DNA from: Perkinsus olseni
Taxonomy: Eukaryota; Perkinsozoa; Perkinsida
NCBI GenBank assembly: GCA_013115125.1
Contig: JABANN010000509.1
Span: 1 to 24,315 of the forward strand
Length of the DNA: 24,315 nucleotides
Direction: 5' to 3'
The notes beneath the pieces are model-generated. The model saw only the letters and a program-made list of their open reading frames with translations. It was not told where the DNA came from and did no database searches. Position numbers and translations under genes: made by a program. Below are positions 1 through 9,200 of the stretch, one piece after another (the first letter of the stretch is position 1; the number at the start of each line of letters is the position of its first letter).

Positions 1-59
1 TTTATTAAATTGCTCTGGGGATTTACTAATTTGGTCTAGGGTTTTACTAAGTAGGTCTG
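1..59. repeat. Imperfect ~21-nt tandem repeat
   Basis: About two and a half head-to-tail copies of a T-rich unit can be aligned: a partial copy at 1-17, then 18-38 and 39-59. Each carries a core like TTTACTAA followed by a GGTCT-like end. The unit decays after position 60. The array meets the window edge, so its true length is unknown. Confidence 0.5.
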
Positions 60-672
60 GAAATGGTGTAGAAGTTCCAACGAGGGAATCGACACCAGTG
101 ATGGCACACCGCTCATTGCATTCCGGAAATACTGTCACAACTTGTCACTGAACCACCCCTCGCCAGAACGACTCACCAGACGGACCGGAACCGGATCTTC
201 GATGCAATCTTATGATGGCCACCCCTTTGAAGGCGATAAACTGAATTCGCTAAAGCTTCTGAATCAATCAGGCCTCATGAAATGTAAGGTGAGCAGAAGG
301 TAAAATGTAGGACGCTCTTTACTGAGCAGTAAGAAGTATGAAGTATTACAAAGAAGCTAAAGCAGTCGTCAGAACCGCTGGACGACTAGGATGGCGGCGT
401 GATCATGACGGCGATGTGCCACCTCCAGGATAAGGGTAAAGGTGGCCCTTCATTCAGTGTTATTGTCCTGGATATCCTTTATCGTTATTTCAATTCCAGT
501 GTTCGGATCTAGTGTCCTGAGTCCTCATGATTCCGGCATGCAATCACGATTTCTTGATGAAATTCTCTTCCTCTTGCGTTGCCGTTGGGTGCGAGTGCCG
601 CTGTATTCCATGGCGATCGGGCGTGCGTGTTGATCACCACACCAATTCCATTCAATTCATGGACCAGCATTG
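1..672. other. 5' flank of the AP endonuclease gene, no firm gene
   Basis: No gene can be assigned here. One plus-strand frame stays open from about 54 to 303 behind an AG (AAGTAG) that could be a 3' splice site. It could be an exon of a gene starting outside the window, but its product matches nothing I recognise. An imperfect hairpin (GTCGTC at 365-370, GACGAC at 381-386) is also present. The remainder probably holds the promoter and 5' UTR of the downstream gene. Confidence 0.4.
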
Positions 673-673
673 A
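659..673 (+). promoter_or_regulatory. Four-codon upstream ORF overlapping the AP endonuclease start
   Basis: ATG GAC CAG CAT TGA runs from 659 to 673. The last base of its stop is the first base of the main ATG (TGATG). This arrangement is known to couple termination with reinitiation and could lower translation of the main frame. Whether it is used depends on the real mRNA 5' end, which is not visible. Confidence 0.4.
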
Positions 674-2695
674 TGGTCGTCATGCCCGAGCCGAAGATGA
701 GTACATCAACATCGACTACCTCTGCTGATACCCCAGGCTCCCTGAGGCTGATGAGCTGGAACGTGGCTGGTTGGATCCGGACGGCCAAGCTCCTGGTGAA
801 GTACCATGGATCAATAGCCAACTACCTTTCGAAACATAATGTGGATATACTTGCTGTACAGGAATCCAAAGTCAGTAAAACTAGAGTAGCATCTACTGAA
901 GGGCACGAAGCTATACCAGAGGGGTATGAGGCCTATTGGTCACACTCCACCTCCAAGCCTGGCTTCAATGGTGTTTGCACTTTTGTACGGAAGGGTGTAC
1001 TCGTGAGGGATGTCCTCACTCGGCCCTTCAACGATTCGAGGTATGACGATGAGGGTCGGTGTCTAGTCACATTCCACGGTGATGATGTGGCCCTGGTGAA
1101 TGTGTACGTCCCCAATGGTGGCGAGGGTGGTAAGAGGCTGCCATACAAGATGCAGTTCTTACAGAAGCTACGAGCTTTGTGTAGGGATATCAGAAAGAGA
1201 GGTTGGAAGGTTGTCCTACTAGGGGACCTTAACATGGCACCTGACCCGAAGGACATCTGGTGGGAATACAGAATCATCGACGTTAGTAGGCTACTCGCTG
1301 ACCTTCCCAAGGGTGGCGAGATCAAAGATGCTGTCTCCAGCGAGAACTGGGATAGGGTCATGCGAGTGATGAAGACTCGTGAAGTTGTGCAGATATCACC
1401 CGATCGCTACCGTGTCAAAGTAAAACCAAAGCTCCGAGCCCGTCCGCTCACTCTGCTATGGCCTCTCAGGTCGACATCGCCTCGGAATGCAATCGAAGGG
1501 TTGGTACAGTCCGTGAGGCCTTGTCCTCTGCTACGGGCGATGGTGTGAAGACCGTCTACTTGGGTTCGGCATCTAATTCAATGTTATCTTTACGCTCATC
1601 GTACAACTTGGATTTGGTAGTTCTAGAGGACGGGACTGTGGTGAAGCCGAGTGGATGGATAGAAGTTGACGAGTTCTTCGAGATTATACGGAAGGTGATT
1701 GGTATTGATATTTCGATAGCCGAGCAGCGGAAGGTGGCTGACATATGGGGTATGGGTAGGGGAAGCGAGGAAGTCAAACAATGGTTCGGGCTCGTGAGAG
1801 GGGACGGTATGAGAGATTCCTTCCGATGGGCGCATCCAAATGCCAAGGAACGATTCACGTGTTGGGACCAGTACAGGAATCGGAGGTGAAACTGAGTAGA
1901 GGGCCCTCAACTACAACTCGGTTGAAGCAGGTACATCAATGCCGGGTCTAGGATTGATTATATACTAGTTGACGATACCATAGAAATCGAGAAGGGCGCT
2001 CAACTCCCCTTGGGTAAATACCTCCTCTAACAGCTTGTTCATGTTCAAAGCAGGGTGTGACGCCGAAGCGGCGTTGAGGTGTGCTACTGCTGGTGGGCTC
2101 CACGCGCCTGCCCCTCGATTCGGAGAAGATAAGGGCATACCCGAGATGGATAGCGAGGTAGGTCTCCTTATCAGATAGGGAGAGCATGTATGGTGTCCAC
2201 GATCAGGTAGCATGTGAATGGGAATTCGTAAACTGCAGTCAGCCTTTTCGTACTGGTATTGTTTACACCGCGCCGGTGTTCAGTGATCATGTCGCTGTTA
2301 CTGCCTTGCTACAAGTGGACTTCCAGCGGCCTGGAAAAGCTCAAGTCGATGGTGAGTACTTCACGCTGATTGATCTGAGCACAGCTCGGGGGACGCTATT
2401 TTTGTCAGAAACGCAAGCGTCTGAGCGGCTACACGAAGCACAGTCACACAAAGAGGGAAGGAGGCCTCCAAAGGGCAATCAGGATATCGCCGTCTTCTTC
2501 CGATCAATGGCCACGAAGAAAAAGGCCGAAGAGGAGTGCAGTGGATTAGGCAGGCCAGCCGCCAAGGCCAAGAAAGCTAGGCAAGCTGGAATCCGAAGAT
2601 GGTTGAAGCAGCCGGTTGGATCACCCACCAACGATTCTTCTTCTAGTGATGATACTGCTATTGGCGAACCGATGAAGAAAAAAATGCGAATTTAG
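673..2695 (+). CDS. APE2: APE2-like AP endonuclease (exonuclease III family)
   Basis: Predicted 612-aa nuclear enzyme that cuts DNA at abasic sites and trims 3' ends in base-excision repair. Exons: 673-1419, 1470-1885, 1931-2013, 2054-2157, 2207-2695; introns are 50, 45, 40 and 49 nt, all GT..AG, and the frame is unbroken. Visible family motifs in order: MSWNVAG (Asn near residue 30), AVQESK (metal-binding Glu 64), VNVYVPNGG, LLGDLNMAP, FTCWDQYRN, GSRIDYILVDDT and FSDHVAV (SDH at about 476-478). The CW and RIDYIL block resembles APE2 more than APE1. The tail has a PCNA-box-like NQDIAVFF (about 541-548) and a second similar QAGIRRWL (about 576-583), then a Lys/Ser-rich end. The GRF zinc finger usual at the end of APE2 is not seen. 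The longer open frame starts with TTG at 670; the first ATG is 673, with in-frame ATGs at 682 and 697. Confidence 0.92.
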
Positions 2696-3056
2696 ACGGA
2701 TGATGCTGATGCTGTCGTGTTTCCTCGCGATGGGCAGCGTCTCCTCCCTCATCATTCCGGACATCAGATAGCTCAGGACGTTAGATGTAATAGCTGATTG
2801 CAGTGTGATGAGAGTGAAGTTACAACCATACGCATAACAAAGAGATACACATCATCTTCGCACTAAGGATTAGGTTCATGAGCTTATGGATATTAATGCT
2901 ATCAGCATCTTGAGACTCTGTCGAAACTTCTCCTTTCGACTCGTCAATTTTTCGGCTCGTCTTCTGTCCAGGACCTCCGCAGCATCTCTCTAAATAGCTA
3001 TTCCATCTCAGATCTTGCTGCAGGGGTTGCAGGACCTCTCGAGTATCTCCATTACA

Positions 3057-3077
3057 CCTCTTGAAGAGGTCCTCTTC
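3057..3077. repeat. Two overlapping palindromes
   Basis: CCTCTT-G-AAGAGG at 3057-3069 overlaps GAAGAGG-T-CCTCTTC at 3063-3077. Both are perfect with a one-base centre, so the two hairpins would be mutually exclusive. Confidence 0.8.
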
Positions 3078-3169
3078 TTGTATCGCTGTCAACGGTCGTA
3101 CTACACTATTAGGTCTAAGAGCTTCTGAGGAAGGTTCCGAACGAGAAGAAAGATCCGCAACTCTGAAAA

Positions 3170-3560
3170 GGAGCCCGCTGTCAACTGGGTCCTTAACGGG
3201 CCGTTGAGGTTGACCCCCTGAGGCTCAGGGCCTGAGCTGACACCCACCTCATTATTATCTGGAAGATCGCTCCTCTAGCCTCACTCCGCTGAAACCATCC
3301 CGTTGGTCATCACGCGGTGAATCGGGTTCACAGCGTAATATTATAGTATTAGAAATCGTGCGAGGAAAGTTCGGCTTCAAGACATCGGAAGCGGTCGTAG
3401 GGTGGATCATGGTGCTCGGTGAACGCTATGGACAGCGCAGGCCGGTTAAAGTTCCTCTATGAGGGTGTGAGACGGAGCTTCAGTTCCATCGCGTGAAGCT
3501 CCAAGCTTGACGCGCGAAAGATTATTACCATTGATTCTGTAACGTGGGCATTACCGGGGT
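3170..3560. ncRNA. Candidate structured non-coding RNA
   Basis: The stretch contains a stem GTCAAC/GTTGAC (3180-3185 with 3209-3214) enclosing AACGG-G-CCGTT (3195-3205). Next come CCCTGAG-G-CTCAGGG (3216-3230), overlapping CTCAGG-G-CCTGAG (3224-3236), and a 9-bp stem GGAGCTTCA/TGAAGCTCC (3474-3482, 3494-3502). GAGGAAAGTTCGG near 3361-3373 resembles the GAGGAAAGTCCGG start of conserved region I in RNase P RNA, but I could not find the other conserved regions. Strand and ends are unknown. Confidence 0.25.
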
Positions 3561-4137
3561 ACAGCACCCGAGTTGACAGCTTTTCTTGTATGAAATTCGG
3601 CTGGAACTGCAGCCCTCAGGTCACAAGCTGTGAGTTTTGTGCTTATAATGTTTGAATGGTTGCAGGTTACAGCCTATAACCTGAGAGCACTCCGACTAAT
3701 GAGCACTGTACGACTCATGCCATAAGTGCCGTTCAAAGGGACCGCAGGCACCGCCTCCTGCCGCCCCTCCTTCGGTGAATGACTCAAAGAAGGTATCGTC
3801 AAGAATCCTCGCTGATGATGATGATGATGCTTAGTAAACACTGATAGGGGTCCTAAGGCCTCAAAGTGACTATATAATCATACGGAGACAACTTGATCCG
3901 GTATTTGCGCATGATGTTACTGAACCATTATGTCGTACCACTGATGATTTTCCCTCCCTCTCGCCAAGGACTGGCTGAACTCTACTAAGTAGGGCACCTA
4001 GCCCACTACGCTGAAATCGTTGTGCCTGAGCCTTGCTGCAAGGCCCTTGCACTGAGGAAAAGTGGGGCCAGCTGAGCCGTCTTTATTCGGCAATGTCGTG
4101 TGATTCTGAGGGTTCGGGTGTCTTGGGAGGATCAGAT

Positions 4138-4203
4138 GCGAAAGTAGAGTGGAGTACTACTCCCCTCTACTTCCGCATTTGCCCCTACTCCAGGAGTAGG
4201 GGC
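4138..4203. repeat. Two adjacent long hairpins
   Basis: The first, 4138-4176, has 19-base arms matching at 17 positions around a single central base. The second, 4181-4203, is a perfect palindrome with 11-base arms (GCCCCTACTCC and its complement) and one central base. Only four bases separate them. Confidence 0.85.
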
Positions 4204-4459
4204 TGTCTAAGCAGATGCTGTTTGAGGCCGGATGTTTAATTCTGCATACAACAAATTGCTATTCGACTATGCACAACAGCCTTTTCATCTAACATAAACA
4301 GTATCACACACACAAATACGTTGGTTGAAATAACAGCAATCGTGTTCTACAAATTTGCAAATTTGCAAATTTTCTGTTGAAAGTCTGGGTTACGTGAGAA
4401 TCAATCACGCCTTAATACAGACTGCAAGAGTTCACTAATTTGATAGCTTCATTTCAGCC

Positions 4460-4611
4460 TGCTGCAGCGTTTTGCAGCAAAACGGCTGTCCCGCGTCCAA
4501 GACTAGTGGACCGCGTCCACCGTGGGGTCCACGGCGAGGACTGTCGCTATCTACGATTGAGGTCAGGGTCCCTGACCATCCCTGACTCAGGGATCCTTAG
4601 TAGAGATCTCT
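4460..4611. repeat. Run of back-to-back palindromes
   Basis: Perfect inverted repeats follow one another: TGCTGCA/TGCAGCA (4460-4479), GTGGAC-CGC-GTCCAC (4506-4520), CCGTGG-GGT-CCACGG (4520-4534), GGTCAGGG-T-CCCTGACC (4561-4577), ATCCCTGA-C-TCAGGGAT (4578-4594) and AGAGATCTCT (4602-4611). Spacers are 0-3 bases in all but the first. The two 8-bp units abut without a gap and share the core CCCTGA. Confidence 0.85.
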
Positions 4612-4712
4612 CACTGGTGATCACATTGTCTGGAACTGTATATGAAAAGTTCAAGCTGGGCTGATGCCGCGGCGTTGCGCATTAACGAAATGCACTGCAC
4701 TTCATGCGGTAC

Positions 4713-4733
4713 ACTATTGTTTGAAACAATAGT
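4713..4733. repeat. Perfect 21-nt AT-rich palindrome
   Basis: ACTATTGTTT-G-AAACAATAGT has 10-bp arms and a single central base. It lies about 160 bases downstream of the stop codon of the minus-strand hydrolase gene, so it may fall in that gene's 3' UTR. Confidence 0.85.
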
Positions 4734-4895
4734 TGGAACAATCTGTCTCGTTTTACTGTTATATAAGACTCTCCCTGTTGAACAACTCAACGGATAGCTC
4801 AACGAGACCTTCTCGAGCATCATGCCTCCGCACAGTGGCCCCTCATCCTTACAGAGGACAAGTGACAGCTTGGTCACGTAGTTGTTCCTGATTAA

Positions 4896-6008
4896 CTACA
4901 TGTAGTAAAATACCTGAATATCCCTCACATCCAATGGTAACGTCTCCAGTTGATGCAGGAAGTTCTTCAAGCGAAAGAGAAATTGATCATATGCCTGATA
5001 TCACACCGGCACTCATCAGACCTTTGCATGGCTCAGTGACCACACACCAGTATCTCCAGATTATTATGCCCACCACCCTCCACCCAGAATGGAGTCACGC
5101 TATGCTTTGCTAGTTCATACAGTGCTTTACCATGCCATAATGGTACTATCTCATCATCCGTACCGTGTACCTGATCACACTACTGAGGACAGCACAGATA
5201 GCTACAGGTATCAGAAGTACCACATAGACCGGGCAACGGACATACTCCATTTTGTCGATGTTGAGGAAAGAGTCGCCTGGTAGAGTGTACCTGGATAGGT
5301 ACTTCCTTGAATGCAGCCCAGCGTGCAAGAAGTGTCAGATCACCTGAACCTGAGGCCAACTCTGAATATACTGAGTACAGGGCTCTGTAGTATGAGGCCT
5401 CGTACAGCAGTGATGGAGGCTAGATGAACCTGATGGTGAGAAGGTAAAGATGAGTGTATTGCAAGGGTACTACACTTGGACCGCTGCCAAGACTCCTACC
5501 GAATACAACAGTACGCTCCCACGGTACGCCGACGACATCCCGTAAGTACTTGAATGCTGCTTCCACATCGGAGTATCTAAGGTCGATGCTAGGCACACTT
5601 AGAATCGTGACAAACTACAAATGATCCTCTGAGGGAGTTGGGGGCCCTCTAGATAAACCATACCCGGTATACCTGTATTACATCGGGAGCAATCGAGTCG
5701 AGGCTAATCCTACCTTACTCATAAGCGAAGACATTAACGTTGATAGTGGGGGCCATCTCCCTCCAATACCTCATCACCATACCAAGATCCTCAGCATTAC
5801 CGTGTGAGAACAATACAGTCAAAGTGGCACCGCGGTCCAGGTAGCAAGCTGGTATGATGGACCCTAAACCTGATACCACACTTTCTGCATCACATCTTGA
5901 TGTGGGGAGGTACCACCTACGTGTTTGTAGCCAGACTAGGCTTCCATCATCGGTGTAGGTAGGGTCCTTGGGTGCTTGAAATATGATATGACTTAAACCT
6001 GAACCCAT
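4896..6008 (-). CDS. ABHD17: ABHD17-like serine hydrolase (protein depalmitoylase family)
   Basis: Predicted 278-aa alpha/beta hydrolase. Animal relatives remove palmitate from membrane proteins. Exons on the minus strand: 6008-5719, 5672-5619, 5588-5474, 5429-5344, 5290-5221, 5170-5048, 4994-4896. Introns are 46, 30, 44, 53, 50 and 53 nt, with phases that agree throughout. Landmarks: PKDPTYTDDG near the start (LPPDPTYT in animal ABHD17), oxyanion motif LFSHGNAEDLG (about 66-76), YTGYGLSRG, nucleophile FGRSLGSG (Ser 147), HGTDDEIVPLW (acid Asp 210 or 211) and GGGHNN (His 240). All triad residues are present. The N-terminus MGSGLS fits the N-myristoylation consensus and replaces the palmitoylated Cys cluster of animal ABHD17. 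The last exon might splice again at its VFYYM end; otherwise the model is complete. Confidence 0.92.
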
Positions 6009-6294
6009 CTGTAGTGGTTCAACTCGCAGGTAGGGTCAGATCCTCCGCGGCGGCGAGCGCTAACGATCTTGCGCTCTTACCGAAGTAGCACTATCGATAA
6101 CCAGTGCTTCATCATTGAGAATTCATCATTGGTAATTGTGAGACTAAGTATCGAAACTGTCATTGGTGGTCTCGTGTAACTTTCCTATGGTCGAGTCGTT
6201 GTGGATGGAGAGTTGATGGGCTTGTAATACAAGCATTGTATAAGCCTTGTATCATCTAGGCTTGGTTGCTTGTTGTTGTTCAATTGCCTCGGCG
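6009..6294. promoter_or_regulatory. Bidirectional promoter region
   Basis: These 286 bases separate the start codons of two divergent genes, so both promoters and 5' UTRs must lie here. No TATA box stands out. Overlapping palindromes CTTGTA-A-TACAAG (6221-6233) and ATACAA-GCA-TTGTAT (6227-6241), with another CTTGTAT at 6246-6252, sit 40-75 bases before the plus-strand ATG and are candidate protein-binding sites. Confidence 0.6.
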
Positions 6295-9200
6295 ATGACC
6301 CCACGTAGCAGGTCGAGGTCGAGAGATAGGGAAGCTTCTCATAGAAGGTAGGGTGCCGCCATGCGGTACCAATGCACATAATCCTGCAGGCACTCTAGGC
6401 AGCGTTCATCCAGAGGAGATGATACTAGTAATAGAGATCGTAGTAGAGCCACCAGAGATCAAGAGCCACGTGAGTGCCGCTGCTCTTGCTACTCGGACTA
6501 TCTCATCGATACTAGGTGCCCGACGACGTGATCTATCACTAGGCAGGAGGTCGCCCTCACCTAAGTATAGCAGTAGTGCCAGCAAGAGGCCCCGGCCCCG
6601 ATCTTCTAGTGAGGATAGGGCAGACAGACGTGGACGAGAGTAACGCCTCTAACTCATATTCTGCGTGATAGAGTCCCGTCTCTCAGTGATTCACGTCGGC
6701 GAAGGAGCGGATCCTATGATGGCAGTCCTAGGAGAGATCGTCATGGAAGAAGGTCTGCGGCCAGTAGCCGGTCACCATCATCACGCCGCACCCGTGGTAG
6801 ACGAAGGTCTATCAGTAGGAGTGGCAGCCGCGGACGTGAGTCACATAAGAAGTCGTTGCACATCTCTCGTCATATATAAATGGCATCATCACTGTTATCA
6901 ATGTAATACACGCAGTAGTAGGTTACGATGAAGACAAGCGGCGTCGCCATCGTCAATCGTCTCGACGATCTCGGAGTCCTCTCTCGGATAGCAGGCCTCG
7001 GGGAGAGAAGAGGGACTCTGATGATGAGGATATCTATAGGAAGGGAGAGGTAGTCCAATGGATATGCGTACTGCGTGCAGTACAACACCTTCCCCCTCAT
7101 CATACCGTCATGTTCAGGAGTTATCGAAATATCGCAAACATCATCAGACGGCAGTAGCGCCTCCTACGAAGTCAAATGAATATGAGAGGATAAGTGAATC
7201 GAGTGGTTGGTGGTTACACAAAGGTGGTCAATGGCGTTGGCATCAAGACACCAACATGTACTTTAACGGAGAAGATAATCAGTACTACTACTACGGCCTC
7301 CCTCACCCTGTCTACCTCCCTCGATGATCATGCTGGTGCATCATAGGTATTACCATATATCATTGAGTACTGGTCGATGTCGTGTCATACGAGATAAGGA
7401 TGATCCGTTGTTTGAAGAGATGCAGAAGTGCGAACGGGAGAGGGCTAAATGTAACACTCGGAGGAGTGGCAGAGTGGCACATGCTGTCGAATTGGTCAGC
7501 ACTTGAAGAGGCCAAGACGTCCTCCAGAGTCGATCCTGAATTTGTGGATTGGGAAGAGGCTCAGAAGCTAGCATCATCATCCTCCGGGAGGAAGGTAGTG
7601 GACAGGGGCTTTCCATCTAGGTGAGTGGTGTACTCAGAAGTCTCTTGAGGAAAGATCTTCGATGAGTGAGAACGCTGCAAGTGATGTTGCTAAGGAGGAT
7701 ACCAACCCCAGCTCTCCAGCAGGGGACTCACCAGCGAGAAAGGCGGCAACTGAAGGACCGAGGAAAGAGTAGGTCTATTTTACGGTTGGCAGCAGTGAGC
7801 GACCCGGCGTGCCGACCGATCAGTTACAAGATTGGTAGAGTCGCTAAGTTCGACCAGACGCGCGGGTTTGGGTTCATATACCGGAGCTACGAGGACTCCC
7901 CATCGCCATCACAGAGGCATCACTTTGAAGATGATGAGGTGTGTCACCATGAGTTCACCAGGAGCAGCAATACTCATTGGGAGGGACCACCAGCCATCGA
8001 CAAGCACTGTGTGCATCACGCTAGCCTCCTTGGTTGTGGATGAGGATGATGATGCTACCCTCACGATATCTCTGACGCCTCTGCTGCCGTTACCCGAACC
8101 TTGGCACCCGTCTCCGTCCCTCACCCTCCTACCTCGCTCGTACACAGACCTACGTATTGGGGAGTAATAATTAGGTACTCTTCGTACATCGTAAAGGGAT
8201 TGCCGGTAGCACCCTCGAGAAGCCTCTTAACCTGGACCCTGGCGCTCCTGTGAGGTAATCACAAACACTTAGCAGCTCCTCTAAGTCCATTATCACTTCC
8301 CTTAGGTATTTGGTATCGTCGGAGAGGGAATCGGCAGTGACCTCCACCAAGACACGAGATCAGGCAGTAGATGTCAGTATGCTATCAGATCCTACTGATG
8401 TGGATAGTGTAACCAGGGGTTAGAGGGCCACCAGTCTGCCATCATCCACGGCGGCGGCTGCGGCGGCGGCTGCTGCTGCTCAGGTTCTCCCTATCCACGA
8501 CCCTGATCATTGCTCGGACCCCAATGACTCCAAAGCAGCCAAGCTGTCCAGTAGCCTCCTGTCTCACGGTGAGAGTTGGCCAGGCCTCAAGAAAACTCTT
8601 CAGGACAGGACTATCGTTGGCGCTAGCCTGGATGCATTCGGTAATACCTCCTGCCCACCACCAGCACCATAACCGGTCGTCGTCTTGCATATTCTACGTA
8701 CCACTCAGGCATGCTATATGGCGTATTCGATGGCCATGGTGGATCCAGTGTTGCTGATATATTAGTAAAGGAGATGCCTAGGAAACTACTATTCCAGTGA
8801 TATTCCCATCACTATCTTCCAACCAATCGGATCTTCCTGGGTGTAGGTTCAAGGCAGCACAGCTGCAGCCCAGCTCCCCATCTGTGGATATAGCAGCAGC
8901 CATAACAGCAGCCTTCCAACAGGTTGATAAGGATATCTTGGATAGCTGTGAACGGAAACCACAACTCCAACCCCAGGGCTCTACGGCTACCATCTTCATG
9001 GTCAATGTACTCAAGCCACTGCCGGCTACTCTTGGCCGATGCCTCGACTCTGGCTGCTACCTCTTTAGTACTCTACCCCACCCAGGATGATAGTAGCATC
9101 AGTTGGTGATAGCAGGGTGAGCTGACGGCTGTGGTGTCATTGCTCAATACGGCCGTCGCTGTAGGCTGTACTCTGCCGTGATGGCCGAGCGATAGTCCTT

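Larger units (their letters stand above)
2696..4895. other. Convergent intergenic region rich in inverted repeats
   Basis: This spacer lies between two genes that point at each other. No frame has convincing coding character. Instead it holds many perfect short-spacer palindromes, listed separately, plus a (GAT)5 run at 3814-3828 and a triple AAATTTGC repeat near 4350-4372. 3' UTRs of both flanking genes must lie at its edges. A non-coding RNA gene is possible around 3170-3560. Confidence 0.7.

Noticed and set aside
442-633. 63-codon plus-strand frame upstream of APE2
   Set aside because: Starts at TTG rather than ATG, matches no family, and lies where the promoter is expected.
933-1361. 142-codon minus-strand frame
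   Set aside because: It is antisense to the first APE2 exon, whose conserved motifs identify the real strand.
2820-3092. 90-codon minus-strand frame
   Set aside because: Begins at a non-ATG codon, contains the overlapping palindromes at 3057-3077 and has no recognisable domain.
3361-3373. Firm call of RNase P RNA
   Set aside because: Only one conserved region matches; the distal conserved regions were not found, so it is listed just as a candidate structured RNA.
7684-7938. Separate start for the cold-shock/PP2C protein at ATG 7684, with a basic, presequence-like N-terminus
   Set aside because: It would overlap the Arg/Ser-rich gene in another frame; the 31-nt intron joining both is simpler. 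Kept as the main alternative.
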